Assembly: GCA_016722025.1 (NCBI GenBank)
Contig: JADKGZ010000002.1
Span: 124,001-188,000 of the forward strand
Source of the DNA: Acidimicrobiaceae bacterium
GTDB taxonomy: Bacteria; Actinomycetota; Acidimicrobiia; Acidimicrobiales; Ilumatobacteraceae
DNA length: 64,000 bases
Direction of reading: 5' to 3'
Shown here: positions 13,199 through 22,417 of the stretch, in pieces
Layout: the number at the start of each line of letters is the position of its first letter
How positions within the stretch are numbered: position 1 is the first letter of the stretch
The notes under the pieces: model-generated
Told to the model about the DNA's origin: nothing
The model's input: only the letters and a program-made list of their open reading frames with translations
Databases searched by the model: none
Made by a program: the position numbers and the translations under genes

Positions 13199-14035
13199 GT
13201 GCCTGAGCTCCCTGAAGTGCAAGCGCACGCCGAGCGCCTCACCCAGCAGTTCCGTGGCGCCGTGCTGGAGAAGTTCGTGCCGTTCAACTTCACTGCGCTG
13301 AAGACCGCCGCGCCACGCCCGCAGGCTGCGTACGGCGCAGCCCTGCTCGGCGTCAGTCGTCGCGGCAAGTACCTGCTGCTCGACTTCGGGCCGATCCACT
13401 TCGTGATCCACCTGATGCAGGGCGGCCGCCTGCTGGTGGACGACAAGCAGTCACCCAAGCCGCGCAACGGCCAAGCGCGCTTCGTGTTCGCAGCCGGCCC
13501 TGCGCTGCTGCTCACCGAAGCGGGCAAGGAGCGTCGCGCCGGTGTGTGGTGCGTGGCCACCGAGGCGCTCGACGGCCCGCCACTCGACCGGCTGGGCCCC
13601 GACGCCCAGGACTACACACCGGCCTCGCTGGCGGCTGCGTTCGCCGCCGACAACATGCGCGTGCACGGCTTCCTCCGCAACCAACGACACATCGCCGGGC
13701 TGGGCCGCATGCTGGCGAACGAGGTGTGCCACCGAGCCAAGCTGTCGCCGTTCGCGATGACCGGCAAGCTGGGCGTCGACGGCGCAACGAAAGTGCTCGA
13801 CGCGGTGCACGAAGCAATCGACGACGGGCTGAGGTACGAACGCACACGCACCGACATGAGCTCGTCGGCCGACCGGCCGGGGCGAGTGCACAACCGGGTT
13901 GGCCTGCCGTGCCCCGTGTGCGACGACACCATTCGCTCGGTCAGCTACAGCGGCTACACGGTGGCCTACTGCCCCACCTGCCAGACGGCGGGCAAGGTGC
14001 TGGCCGACAACACCACCAGCAAGTTCCTCAAGTAG
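13199..14035 (+). CDS. Fpg/Nei family DNA glycosylase-AP lyase
   Basis: Base-excision repair glycosylase of the formamidopyrimidine/endonuclease VIII family, 278 residues. After removal of the initiator residue, the N-terminal Pro-Glu (PELPEV) provides the catalytic nucleophile and acid. The beta-clamp lysine lies in SRRGKYLLLDF. A C-terminal zinc finger is formed by CPVC and CPTC separated by 16 residues. The void-filling residues that separate Fpg from Nei cannot be judged here, so I leave the symbol open. It starts at GTG 13199 and overlaps the convergent regulator gene by 8 bases. Confidence 0.9.
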   Translation: MPELPEVQAHAERLTQQFRGAVLEKFVPFNFTALKTAAPRPQAAYGAALLGVSRRGKYLLLDFGPIHFVIHLMQGGRLLVDDKQSPKPRNGQARFVFAAGPALLLTEAGKERRAGVWCVATEALDGPPLDRLGPDAQDYTPASLAAAFAADNMRVHGFLRNQRHIAGLGRMLANEVCHRAKLSPFAMTGKLGVDGATKVLDAVHEAIDDGLRYERTRTDMSSSADRPGRVHNRVGLPCPVCDDTIRSVSYSGYTVAYCPTCQTAGKVLADNTTSKFLK

Positions 14036-14678
14036 CGGTTCGCCGCATGACGATGCGGCAACCACCCCGGTGCGGGTCGGCGAGGCGAATGCCCTCCACC
14101 TCGATGCCACCGGCACGTTCGGCGATCCCCTGCGCCAAGCCGACATGCACTTCGCACACGGTCTCCGGTTGCACCGCGGCGAGATCCGCGAACGGGCATG
14201 ACTGCAGCACGATCTCCTGCAGCTCACCGTGGTCGCGCACGCTGGGTTCGAAGCCCAGCCGACCGGCCTCGGCGTGCAAGGTGGCGATGGGGCCGTCGGC
14301 CGACGGCTGCACGCGCAGCCCCGCGAGCCGGCCGGCAGCCCGAGCGGTGAGGCCGGCACCGACGGCATCGGCCAGCACGCCGGCCAGCTCGCGGTAGGGA
14401 ACACCTTCGGCGACGGCCGTGTAGCCGGTACGCGGGCGGCCGCGCCCGCGTACTGGCAGCGCGTGCGATTGCACGAGCTCGGCGTCGGCGAGCACGGCGA
14501 GGTGCTGACGCACCGCTGTGTGATGAAGACCCATCGCCTCTGCCAGCACGCCGGCAGTGAGCGGCGCGGGAGCGTCACGCAAGCGAGCGAGGATCTCCAC
14601 GCGGCTCGGCGCCGAGAGGGCCTTTGCGCGGCGGAGTGCACCGCCTTCGGAATCGACGTGGTGAGGTCGGTTTCCCAT
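14028..14678 (-). CDS. COG2345-type winged-helix regulator, likely controlling nirK
   Basis: A 216-residue transcriptional regulator. A winged helix-turn-helix spans about residues 12-85 (APSRVEILARL, HHTAVRQHLAVL, and the wing with GRGRPRTGY). The C-terminal sensing part has Cys161 and Cys175, separated by 13 residues, and Cys207, an arrangement reminiscent of iron-sulfur regulators such as SufR. It follows nirK on the same strand with a 44-base gap, so the two are probably one transcript, and a strong palindrome lies in front of nirK. I prefer ATG 14678 over GTG 14696. That it binds an Fe-S cluster and responds to NO or redox is inference. Confidence 0.8.
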   Translation of the reverse strand: MGNRPHHVDSEGGALRRAKALSAPSRVEILARLRDAPAPLTAGVLAEAMGLHHTAVRQHLAVLADAELVQSHALPVRGRGRPRTGYTAVAEGVPYRELAGVLADAVGAGLTARAAGRLAGLRVQPSADGPIATLHAEAGRLGFEPSVRDHGELQEIVLQSCPFADLAAVQPETVCEVHVGLAQGIAERAGGIEVEGIRLADPHRGGCRIVMRRTAT

Positions 14679-14722
14679 GACGGTGCACTCTCGCACGACG
14701 ACGACGAGGTGGGCAATCTCGA

Positions 14723-16093
14723 TCAGTGGCCGGTGAGCGCCGACGTGTCGACATCGCCCGCCGCGAAGAACCCGATGGCACCCTTGCCCACGTTGGCGAA
14801 CTTGTGGGTCACGAACGGGTACAACCCGTCCTCGGCGAAGGTGAACTCCACGAACCCGCCCTGCGCCGGTTGCAGATCGAGCACCTGCGAACCCCCGTGC
14901 GTGTCGTCGGGCTGCAGCGTGTAGGCGCCTTCCTTGAAGACGGTGTCGAAGATGGTGCCCACGATGTGGAAGGCCGAGTTCTCACTGGGTCCGTCGTTGA
15001 CCACCCACAGCCGGTACCGCTTGCCGGTCTCGACATGGATGGGGGCGAACTTGTACTGCGAGTGGTAGCCGTTGAAGACCACCGCGTCCCAGTCCTCGTC
15101 GATCATCTTCGTCAGATCGCCCGGTTGTGCTTCCGGCCCGAGGTAGAGCTCGCTCTGCACGACCACGAACTCCTCGTCGACCGGCGCGAGACCCGGCGGG
15201 TCGATGATGATCGCTCCATACATTCCGTTGCCGATGTGGTGCAGTGCCGGTGCGGTACCGCAGTGGTACATGAACGCACCGGCGAACTGTGCCTCGAACT
15301 CGTACACCAACGACTCGCCGGGCAGGATCGTTCGCATCTCGTCGTTCCATGCCACCTTGCTGGCATGGAAGTCGATCGAGTGGCCCATCTCACCCTTGTT
15401 GGTGAGCGTGATGCGGAAGGTGTCGCCCACGTTGCCGTGCAGCATCGGGCCCGGCACCTGGTCGTTGAACGTCCACATCAGCTGCGTGACACCTGGCGAC
15501 ACTTCGACCAGCGTCTCGGTTGCGTCGAACGCGATCTCGTGCACCGTGCCCGCCGCCTTCGCCGGCAGCACCGGGTCGCGCCCTCGCCAGTCGGTGCCGG
15601 GCATCGCGGCGCCGTCGATCGTCGCGTTCGGCGAGCCCACCACGGTCGTCGCCGTCTCGGCACCATCGGCGGCCCCGACCACGTGCACGGCCATCTTCAT
15701 GCCGCCCTCCTTGTGACCGGGCACGGTGCACCACACCGTTGCGTCGCTGGTGAACGGGCCGATCACGACGTCGGCCTTCTGGCCGGCCTTCAACATCGCG
15801 GTGCCCGTCGCACCTTCCACCTTGAAGTCGTGATCCAGGGCACCCTTGTTCGTGACGTGCACGGTGATCGGCTTGCCGGCGGGCACTTCGATCATGTTCG
15901 GCGACACGGAGATGTCGGCGAGCGTGACATCGAACTCGATGACGCCCGCCGCCGTGTCGGAGCTGCCGCTCACACCCGACGCGTCGGACCTGCCGGACGC
16001 GATCGCAATGCCCACCACACCCATGACCAACGCCATCCCACCGATCACGAACGTGATGACCCACCATCCGTCGCCATTGCGCTCACCGTCCAT
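14723..16093 (-). CDS. nirK: Copper nitrite reductase with extra N-terminal cupredoxin domain
   Basis: Reduces nitrite to nitric oxide outside the cytoplasmic membrane. Order in the 456 residues: membrane anchor (11-31), a plastocyanin-like cupredoxin domain (about 50-140; copper ligands His88, Cys122, His127, Met132), a linker, then the two-domain nitrite reductase. Type 1 copper ligands are His238, Cys278, His286 (or His285) and Met291; type 2 ligands are His243, His277 and His430; the catalytic Asp241 and His376 are present. All copper ligands are intact. The extra domain may be a built-in electron donor, as known from a few three-domain NirK proteins. AGGAG precedes ATG 16093. Confidence 0.93.
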   Translation of the reverse strand: MDGERNGDGWWVITFVIGGMALVMGVVGIAIASGRSDASGVSGSSDTAAGVIEFDVTLADISVSPNMIEVPAGKPITVHVTNKGALDHDFKVEGATGTAMLKAGQKADVVIGPFTSDATVWCTVPGHKEGGMKMAVHVVGAADGAETATTVVGSPNATIDGAAMPGTDWRGRDPVLPAKAAGTVHEIAFDATETLVEVSPGVTQLMWTFNDQVPGPMLHGNVGDTFRITLTNKGEMGHSIDFHASKVAWNDEMRTILPGESLVYEFEAQFAGAFMYHCGTAPALHHIGNGMYGAIIIDPPGLAPVDEEFVVVQSELYLGPEAQPGDLTKMIDEDWDAVVFNGYHSQYKFAPIHVETGKRYRLWVVNDGPSENSAFHIVGTIFDTVFKEGAYTLQPDDTHGGSQVLDLQPAQGGFVEFTFAEDGLYPFVTHKFANVGKGAIGFFAAGDVDTSALTGH

Positions 16094-16104
16094 CGAGAAC
16101 TCCT

Positions 16105-16130
16105 TTATTGAGAGTGATTACTCTCAATAA
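16105..16130. promoter_or_regulatory. Palindromic operator in front of nirK
   Basis: Two perfect 11-base arms, TTATTGAGAGT (16105-16115) and ACTCTCAATAA (16120-16130), are separated by GATT. The element begins 11 bases upstream of the nirK ATG, directly touching the ribosome-binding site, so a bound protein would block transcription. It is AT-rich in a very GC-rich region. The COG2345-type regulator in the same operon is the obvious candidate ligand; binding itself is inferred. Confidence 0.8.
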
Positions 16131-16180
16131 TCAGCAATGCGCAGACGTGCACCTAGGGGCGAAGGTCCCGGAGCGGCGGC

Positions 16181-17421
16181 TCAGATGATCTCGGCAAGCT
16201 GCCACAGCACCGAGCTCTGCATGATGCCCTCGGCGTTCGCATCCCACTGTCCGGTGCGGTGCGCGATCACCACGACGAGCGCAGTCTGGTTGGTGGCATC
16301 GAACCGCACCGTGACGCCGCCAGTGGTGGGGGTGCCATCGGGGTCGGCGCCGCTCCAGCGAGCAACCTGCTCGGGCAGCGCCTGGTCCTCCCCGTCGATG
16401 GCAAAGTCCGCCACCGAGCTCACCGAGCGCCCCTGCGCCAACGTGTCGCGAGCCGCGACGAGCGCGTCGTCGAACGTGACCACGCCGGCAACGCGAGTGA
16501 CGGACAAGGAGTCCGAACCGTTGGATGCCACGATCATCGACGAGCTCTGGTCGACCACCTCGTACCCCGGCGCCAGCGCCAGCTCACGCTGGGACGCGAA
16601 GGGAAGTGCAGCCGTGCCATGCACGGTCGACGGCAGCACCGATTCTGCCGGGAACCACTCAGCTGTGTCGCCAACGGAGGGCGCGTTGCTGAGCGAACCC
16701 ACCATCGTGCTGTACGCCTCATCCCCCAACGCACTCTCCCCCGTGGCCCGAAGCCATCGCCGACGATGCTGAGGCCATCGTCGCGAACGACCACGTAGAC
16801 GATGCCGATCAGGTTCTCGATCTCAGGGTCGGACTGGTAGATCTGGTAGAGGACGGTGGCCAGCCGGATGTTGGGGAAGCCCATGTGCCCACCGTCGCCG
16901 ACCACCGATGGGTTGTAGCCGATGAACGTGTAGTCGGCGTCGAAGGTGTCGATGTACTCCTGCAGCAGAACGTTGGGGTCTTCGCCGGCGTCTCGGTTGA
17001 GCGCTTGCAGGATGAGGATCTCGTCGTTGTCGGTGTTGGTGAACGTGTACGGATCCGACCCCTCCACCTCCACGTTGGCGATCGCCGGCACGTACACGCC
17101 GTAGCCGAGTTCGGTGGCATCGTCGGGAATCACCACGGTTGCGGGTGTCGTCTCAGGGATGGTGGTCTCGAGGGTGGTCGGGGGCTCGGTGACCGTGGTG
17201 GGCGGCAACGTCACCGGCACGGTGGTGGGCGCCGTCGACACCACCGGCACAGTGGTCGGTGCAGTCGCCGCGTCGTCGCCCCTGGTTGCCAGATAGGTGA
17301 CGCCGCCGGCGACCAGTGCGGCGGCCGCCAGCCCACCGATGAGCATGCCCTGCGATCGACCCCGTCGAGGCGAGACGGGTGCTTGCGGTTGCGGCGCTTG
17401 CGGGGGAGGGAGTGAGCTCAT
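16181..17421 (-). CDS. Membrane-anchored extracytoplasmic protein with Thr/Pro linker (frameshifted)
   Basis: Family not recognised; 413 residues after correction. A proline-rich cytoplasmic start (MSSLPPPQAPQPQAP) is followed by a basic stretch, one transmembrane helix (about residues 26-45, GMLIGGLAAAALVAGG), then a 60-residue Thr/Pro/Val linker and an extracytoplasmic domain. The layout is typical of actinobacterial surface proteins. A missing C in the run 16747-16749 breaks the frame after GDGFG; the C-terminal part (ATGESALGDEAYSTMVGS onward to LWQLAEII) is in the other frame. Divergent from the phosphorylase gene. Confidence 0.7.
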
Positions 17422-17555
17422 CTGATGCCGTCCTGTCCATTGCCGATGTGGATGCCCGGTGCGAGCTTCGCGCAACGCGCAGTGCTGCGTGTCCCCCAGG
17501 CCGCCGGCGGTTCCTCGAAGCCCCCCGCTCACCGCGCGAGTTCTACGCTGGTGCC

Positions 17556-18269
17556 ATGCCGATCCACATCCGAGCCGAAGCCGCCGACTACGCCCCCGCC
17601 GTGCTGGTGCCCGGCGATCCGCGCCGCGCCAAGTACATCGCGGAGACGTTCTTCGACCCCGGCGCCCGGCTGGTGAACGAGGAACGCGGCGAGCTGGGCT
17701 TCACCGGCACGTACCAGGGCAAGCCGCTCAGCGTGCAGGCGGCCGGCATGGGCTGCGCCAGCGCCGCCATCTACTACAGCGAGCTGATCCAGCTGGGCGC
17801 GACGCGCCTCATCCGCGTCGGCACCGCCGGCGGGTTGGCCGACGGCCTGCGCATGGCCGACACCATCGTCGCGATGAGCGCCACCGCCGACGACCAGATC
17901 GTCAGCCAGCTGTGCGGCGGCGACGCCCACTCACCCACCGCCACCTATTCGTTGGTCGAGCACGCGGTGCAGCTGTCGCGTGCCAGCGGCGCGCGTGTGC
18001 ACGTCGGTGCCATCGTGTCGTCGGCGATCTTCTACGACACCCGCCAGGGCATCATGCAGCGCTGGAAGGATCGTGGCCATCTGGCCGTGGAGATGGAGGC
18101 GGCCGTGCTCTACACGTTGGGCGCGTTGCACAAGATCGAGACACTGTGCATGGCCACCATCAGCGACCTGATCGCCAGCGAGAGCGAGGCCGAACGAATC
18201 AGCGACGCCGAGCTCAAGCAGGGTGTCGACAAGATGATGGAAGTGGCCTGTCAGGTTGCAATCGGCTGA
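17556..18269 (+). CDS. deoD: Purine nucleoside phosphorylase, DeoD type
   Basis: Phosphorolysis of purine (deoxy)ribonucleosides to free base and (deoxy)ribose 1-phosphate. The 237 residues match the hexameric DeoD class in length. Motifs seen: VLVPGDPRRAKYIAE (phosphate site, residues 16-30), RVGTAGGL (residues 90-97), and HLAVEMEAAVLYTLG (ribose site with Glu-Met-Glu). Usual active-site Asp of the DeoD class appears in the TISDLIASE stretch. ATG 17556 gives the standard N terminus MPIHI. Confidence 0.92.
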   Translation: MPIHIRAEAADYAPAVLVPGDPRRAKYIAETFFDPGARLVNEERGELGFTGTYQGKPLSVQAAGMGCASAAIYYSELIQLGATRLIRVGTAGGLADGLRMADTIVAMSATADDQIVSQLCGGDAHSPTATYSLVEHAVQLSRASGARVHVGAIVSSAIFYDTRQGIMQRWKDRGHLAVEMEAAVLYTLGALHKIETLCMATISDLIASESEAERISDAELKQGVDKMMEVACQVAIG

Positions 18270-18281
18270 CGCCGCGGCCAC

Positions 18282-18315
18282 GATCGCCCGCCCGCACCGA
18301 TCGCCCGCCCGCACC
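18282..18315. repeat. Two perfect 17-bp tandem copies
   Basis: The unit CGATCGCCCGCCCGCAC occurs twice back to back (18282-18298 and 18299-18315) in the short gap between the convergent deoD and lipoprotein genes. Function unknown; it may be a slippage product. Confidence 0.85.
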
Positions 18316-18322
18316 ACACCGA

Positions 18323-19339
18323 CTAGGGCAATGCGATGCGCACGTACATCTCGCCGTCGTGACTGACGACGAAGCGTGCCGGATGCATCGCTGCGACGTA
18401 CTTGAACTCGCCCATCGCGAACACGTCGACGGTGCCATCGGCACGCAGGTCGTACAACATCGCCGGCGTGTCGGGAGCGCCGATGGGGTCGTACATCCAC
18501 ACCAGCGCGCCGCCGTCTGCCGCCGCCGCGACCGCCGGCATGTCGCGTCCGGCCAACATCGCCGGCACCGTCCAGCGCTGCTCACCCGCATCGATGGCCG
18601 TACGGACGACCACCGTCGTGCCGTCGCCCGGGTACTCGAGGTGCACCTCCGGCACCACAACACCCGACGGCTCGCCCGTCGGCGTGACCCACGCCATCGC
18701 GAGCGATGCGCCGGCAACGGGCAGCCGCTCGCCGAAGCCGCAGCAACCGACTTCCATCACCCCGGCCGCAGTGGCGATCAACGTCGAGTCACCTGATCCG
18801 TCCAACCCACTGACACGGGCGATCTCCTGCCCGGCGGTCGCTCCGCTCGTGGAGACAGCGATCAGCTCCTGCACCGGGTCGCTGGCGTCTGGTGGCACAC
18901 CTGCGATGTAGGCGACGTCGTCCGGGCCCATCAGCACCAGCGCAGCCAGATCACCCAGCGACGACCCAATGGCCAACGAGGTGCCCGACTCGGTGAAGGT
19001 GAGCATCGACGTCGCGGAGTCGAAGGTCACGACCTCGCCGGCAACCGTGACCCCGACGCTGGTGCAGCCGGCCTCGGAGCACTGCGGATCGACCTGCAGC
19101 GGCTCGGCCTGCAGCCGCGGGTCGAGACCCGTGGCCGCCCCCGTGGTGGTGGGTGCATCGGTCGCCGGCGGCGGCATCGTCGTCGTCGCGGCCGGTTCGG
19201 TGCTGGTGACGGCTGGCTCGGTGGTGAAGGTGGAGGTGGCAGCAACGGGCTCTGTGCCGCTCACCACCGTGGCTTCCGAGCTACAGGCGGCAACCGAACA
19301 CAGCAGGGCGACCAGCGTGACGATGCGTCGACGGTTCAT
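18323..19339 (-). CDS. Predicted lipoprotein of unknown function
   Basis: A 338-residue exported protein. The signal peptide MNRRRIVTLVALLC ends in the lipobox SVAAC, so the mature protein should be lipid-anchored at Cys19. A Thr/Ala/Pro-rich linker spans about residues 20-65. The rest alternates short beta-type segments with Gly/Asp turns (VTVAGEVVTFDSATSMLTF, AMLYDLRADGTVDVFAM), which may be a beta-propeller or similar sensor domain, but no family is recognised. ATG 19339 was chosen because it gives the signal peptide directly. Confidence 0.75.
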   Translation of the reverse strand: MNRRRIVTLVALLCSVAACSSEATVVSGTEPVAATSTFTTEPAVTSTEPAATTTMPPPATDAPTTTGAATGLDPRLQAEPLQVDPQCSEAGCTSVGVTVAGEVVTFDSATSMLTFTESGTSLAIGSSLGDLAALVLMGPDDVAYIAGVPPDASDPVQELIAVSTSGATAGQEIARVSGLDGSGDSTLIATAAGVMEVGCCGFGERLPVAGASLAMAWVTPTGEPSGVVVPEVHLEYPGDGTTVVVRTAIDAGEQRWTVPAMLAGRDMPAVAAAADGGALVWMYDPIGAPDTPAMLYDLRADGTVDVFAMGEFKYVAAMHPARFVVSHDGEMYVRIALP

Positions 19340-19406
19340 GCCACGAACCGTACGCCCGAATGCCACCCGGAGTCTGTCGCCGAGCCGACAACCCGCCGCC
19401 GGCGCC

Positions 19407-20393
19407 TCAGATGAGGCCGAGGTCTCTCACGGCGTCGCGCTCTTCAGCCAGCTCGCCGGTGCTGGCATCGATCTTGCCGCGGCTGAACTCGTTGATGTCG
19501 AGCCCCTGCACGATCGAGTACACGCCATCCTTGCAGGTGCAGGGGAATGACGAGATGAGGCCTTCGGGCACGCCGTAGGAGCCGTCGCTGACCACCGCCA
19601 TGCTCACCCAGTCGCCCTCGGGGGTGCCCAGCGACCACGAACGGATGTGGTCGACAGCGGCGTTGGCGGCGGACGCAGCCGACGAGGCACCGCGTGCCTC
19701 GATGATGGCGGCACCGCGCTTGGCCACCGTGGGGATGTACGTGTCGGCGTACCACGCCTGGTCGTTGACCAGCTCGTAGGCGTTCTTGCCCGACACCTTC
19801 GCATGGTGCAGGTCGGGGAACTGAGTGACCGAGTGGTTGCCCCAGATGGTCATGTTGCTGATGTCGTTGACCGTGGTGCCGGTCTTGGCGGCCAGCTGCG
19901 AGATGGCACGGTTGTGGTCGAGGCGGGTCATCGCCGTGAACCGGCCCGGGTCGAGCCCAGGTGCGTTCTGCTGCGCGATGAGCGCGTTGGTGTTGGCAGG
20001 GTTGCCGACGACGAGGATCTTGATGTCTTTCCTGGCGCTGGCGCTGAGCGCCTGGCCCTGCGGCTTGAAGATGCCACCGTTGGCACTGAGCAGGTCGCTG
20101 CGCTCCATGCCGGCCTTGCGCGGCATCGCGCCGACCAACAGCGCGACATCGGCATCGCCGAACGCGACGTTGGCATCGTCGGTGCAGATGACGTCGGCCA
20201 ACAGCGGGAAGGCGCAGTCGTCGAGCTCCATCTTCACACCACCCAGCGCGCCGAGCGCCGGCGTGATCTCGAGGAGTTGCAGGATGACGGGTGTGTCGGG
20301 GCCCAACATGGAACCGGACGCGATGCGGAACAGGAGGCTGTAGCCGATCTGGCCGGCGGCACCGGTGACAGCGACACGAACAGGAGTGGTCAT
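19407..20393 (-). CDS. mdh: Malate dehydrogenase
   Basis: NAD-dependent malate to oxaloacetate oxidation in the citric acid cycle, 328 residues, as usual for the actinobacterial/cytosolic-type enzyme. The NAD-binding motif VTGAAGQIGYSLLFRIA is at residues 9-25. Substrate-binding arginines lie in AMPRKAGMERSDLL, and the catalytic pair is Asp in RLDHNR and His in IWGNHSVTQFPD. No neighbour is functionally linked, but it complements sdhCAB elsewhere in the window. Confidence 0.95.
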   Translation of the reverse strand: MTTPVRVAVTGAAGQIGYSLLFRIASGSMLGPDTPVILQLLEITPALGALGGVKMELDDCAFPLLADVICTDDANVAFGDADVALLVGAMPRKAGMERSDLLSANGGIFKPQGQALSASARKDIKILVVGNPANTNALIAQQNAPGLDPGRFTAMTRLDHNRAISQLAAKTGTTVNDISNMTIWGNHSVTQFPDLHHAKVSGKNAYELVNDQAWYADTYIPTVAKRGAAIIEARGASSAASAANAAVDHIRSWSLGTPEGDWVSMAVVSDGSYGVPEGLISSFPCTCKDGVYSIVQGLDINEFSRGKIDASTGELAEERDAVRDLGLI

Positions 20394-20436
20394 GCACCTG
20401 AGCGTACGCCCACGGGGCGCCGCTCGCGAAAGCGGC

Positions 20437-22375
20437 TCAGGTGATGGCCGGCAGGCCGAAGGCGTCGAGGATCAGGTTGGTGTAGAAGGTGGCCGGCGCC
20501 GAGCCGTTGCAGGAGATGTGGATGCCGTCGGGGCACAGCTCGACGTTGACCGATTCGGCCTCCCAGTCGATCAGCTGCGCGTTGGGGAACTTTGCCGGGA
20601 GCGCCCTGAGCAACTCGTTGTTGGCAGGCACGTACACGAGGTCGGCTCGTAGCGTCAGGAAGAACACGGTGCCGGCATCGGCCGGCACCTCAGCCATGAT
20701 CGCATCGAGCTCGCCTGCGTTCATCGGAGCGTTGGTACCCACCTGCACGACGATCGAGGTGCCGGCGCCGATGTCGCCGCCGTCGCGCAACAGGATGACG
20801 GCGTTCTTCACGCCTTCGGGGCCACGGCCTTCCTTCGCCTGCACCAGCACACCCGCCGACTCCAGCAACGGCTGCGCCCCCACCATCACCGACTCGCCGA
20901 TGGCGACGAACGGCTGCGGCACCTTCGCCACGGTGGTGGTGGTGATCTGCTGGCCGGCGAGGGTGGTGACAGGGGCCGCTCCATCGGTGACGGTGCTGTC
21001 GCTGACCGTTGTGCCGTCGGTGGCATCGTTGGCGGCGGCTTCCAGTGAGCAGTTGACGCTGCCGACGCAGTGCGGGTCGGCGGAGAACAGGCTGAACGTG
21101 GCCAGTGCCAGCAGCAGCACCACCGGCGGCCCCGGCCACCACTCGCCACACGTCGCGGCGCATGCTGCCGAGTGTGGCGCGCAGGCCACCCTTGCGAATG
21201 GGGGTCTCGATGAACCGGTAGCTGGCTTCGGTGATCGGCAAGGTGATGACCATCGCCAGCACGATCTGGCCCACCGACATCTGGATGTTGGCCTGCTTGC
21301 GGATGATCTGGTACACCGGCCAGTGGTACAGGTACAGCCCGTAGCTGCGGGTGCCCACCCACAGCAGCACCTTGTTGCCCAACAGCCTGCCGGCGGCTGC
21401 GCCCTGGTGAGTGGCTGCGGCGATCAGCAGCAGCGTGGCCACACCGGCGAAGAAGAAGCCGCCGCGATACAGCCATGGGTTGTACACGCCTCGGTCCTGC
21501 AGGTACATCGTGAACATGAAGTAGACGAGCACGGCCAGACCGAACGCGGCCAGCAGATCGAGTCGCCGGCCCTTGTCGCGCAGCGGGCCACGCATGATGG
21601 CCAGCGGCCGCCACAGCATCGCGAAGCCTGCGCCCAGCATCAGCCCGCCGGCACGGGAGAAGGAGCCGAGGTACAGCATGTCGTTGACGGCGATGCAGCG
21701 GCCGAACACGGTCCACGTGCCACGAGTGAACTCCGCACCGCACGAGGTGGCCACCGGCCCCGGCACGTACACCCAGGCGACCACGATCGCGATGAACACG
21801 CTGACACCGATGAGCTGCAGACCGACCTTTGGCAACCCGCCGCGGGCACGCCGGAGGATGGCCACCATCACCAACGGCCAGACCAGGTAGAACTGCTCCT
21901 CCACCGCGAGCGACCACAGATGACGCAGCGGAACGAACGCCTCACTGGCGCCGTAGCCCTGGCCGACGAAGATCTGGTACCAGTTGCTGACGTAGAGGAC
22001 GCCGCTCACGAAGTCGCCCCGCGTCTGTTCGCGGGCCACCGCGTAGAACGCAGCGATGTACACGGCCACCAACGTCATCATCACGTACAGCGCCGGCAGC
22101 AGCCGTCGGAAACGGCGTGCCCAGAACTGGCGCAGGTCGATGTGGCCGCTGCGCTCCTTCTCGCCCATCAGCAGCAGCGTGATGAGGTAGCCGGAGATGA
22201 CGAAGAACACCTCGACGCCGAGGAAGCCACCCGGCAGCCAGTCGTGATGCGCGTGATAGATCATCACTGCGACGACTGCGATGGCACGCAACCCGTCGAG
22301 GCCCGGCAGGTACGGCACGCGACTGAGCCCGCCCGCGGGTGTGCCTGGAGGTTGAGCAGTTCTCGGCGCCGACAT
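20437..22375 (-). CDS. OafA/YrhL-type acyltransferase with SGNH tail, copy 1 (frameshifted)
   Basis: Membrane O-acyltransferase of the acyltransferase-3 family with a C-terminal SGNH-like domain, 645 residues after correction. The N-terminal part has about 10-11 hydrophobic helices, the RVPYLPGLDGLRAIAV entry motif and the catalytic His of MIYHAHHDW. The external tail keeps an SGNH pattern: GESVMVGAQPLL, GTNAPMNAG and DGIHISC. Such enzymes acetylate cell-envelope sugars. An extra base at about 21124-21133 breaks the frame between the helices and the tail (VVAGAA to VVLLLALATFSLF). Lies next to a paralog. Confidence 0.88.
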
Positions 22376-22417
22376 CGAACGAACAGTATGGAGCAACCGG
22401 CGGCGGTTGCGAACGCG

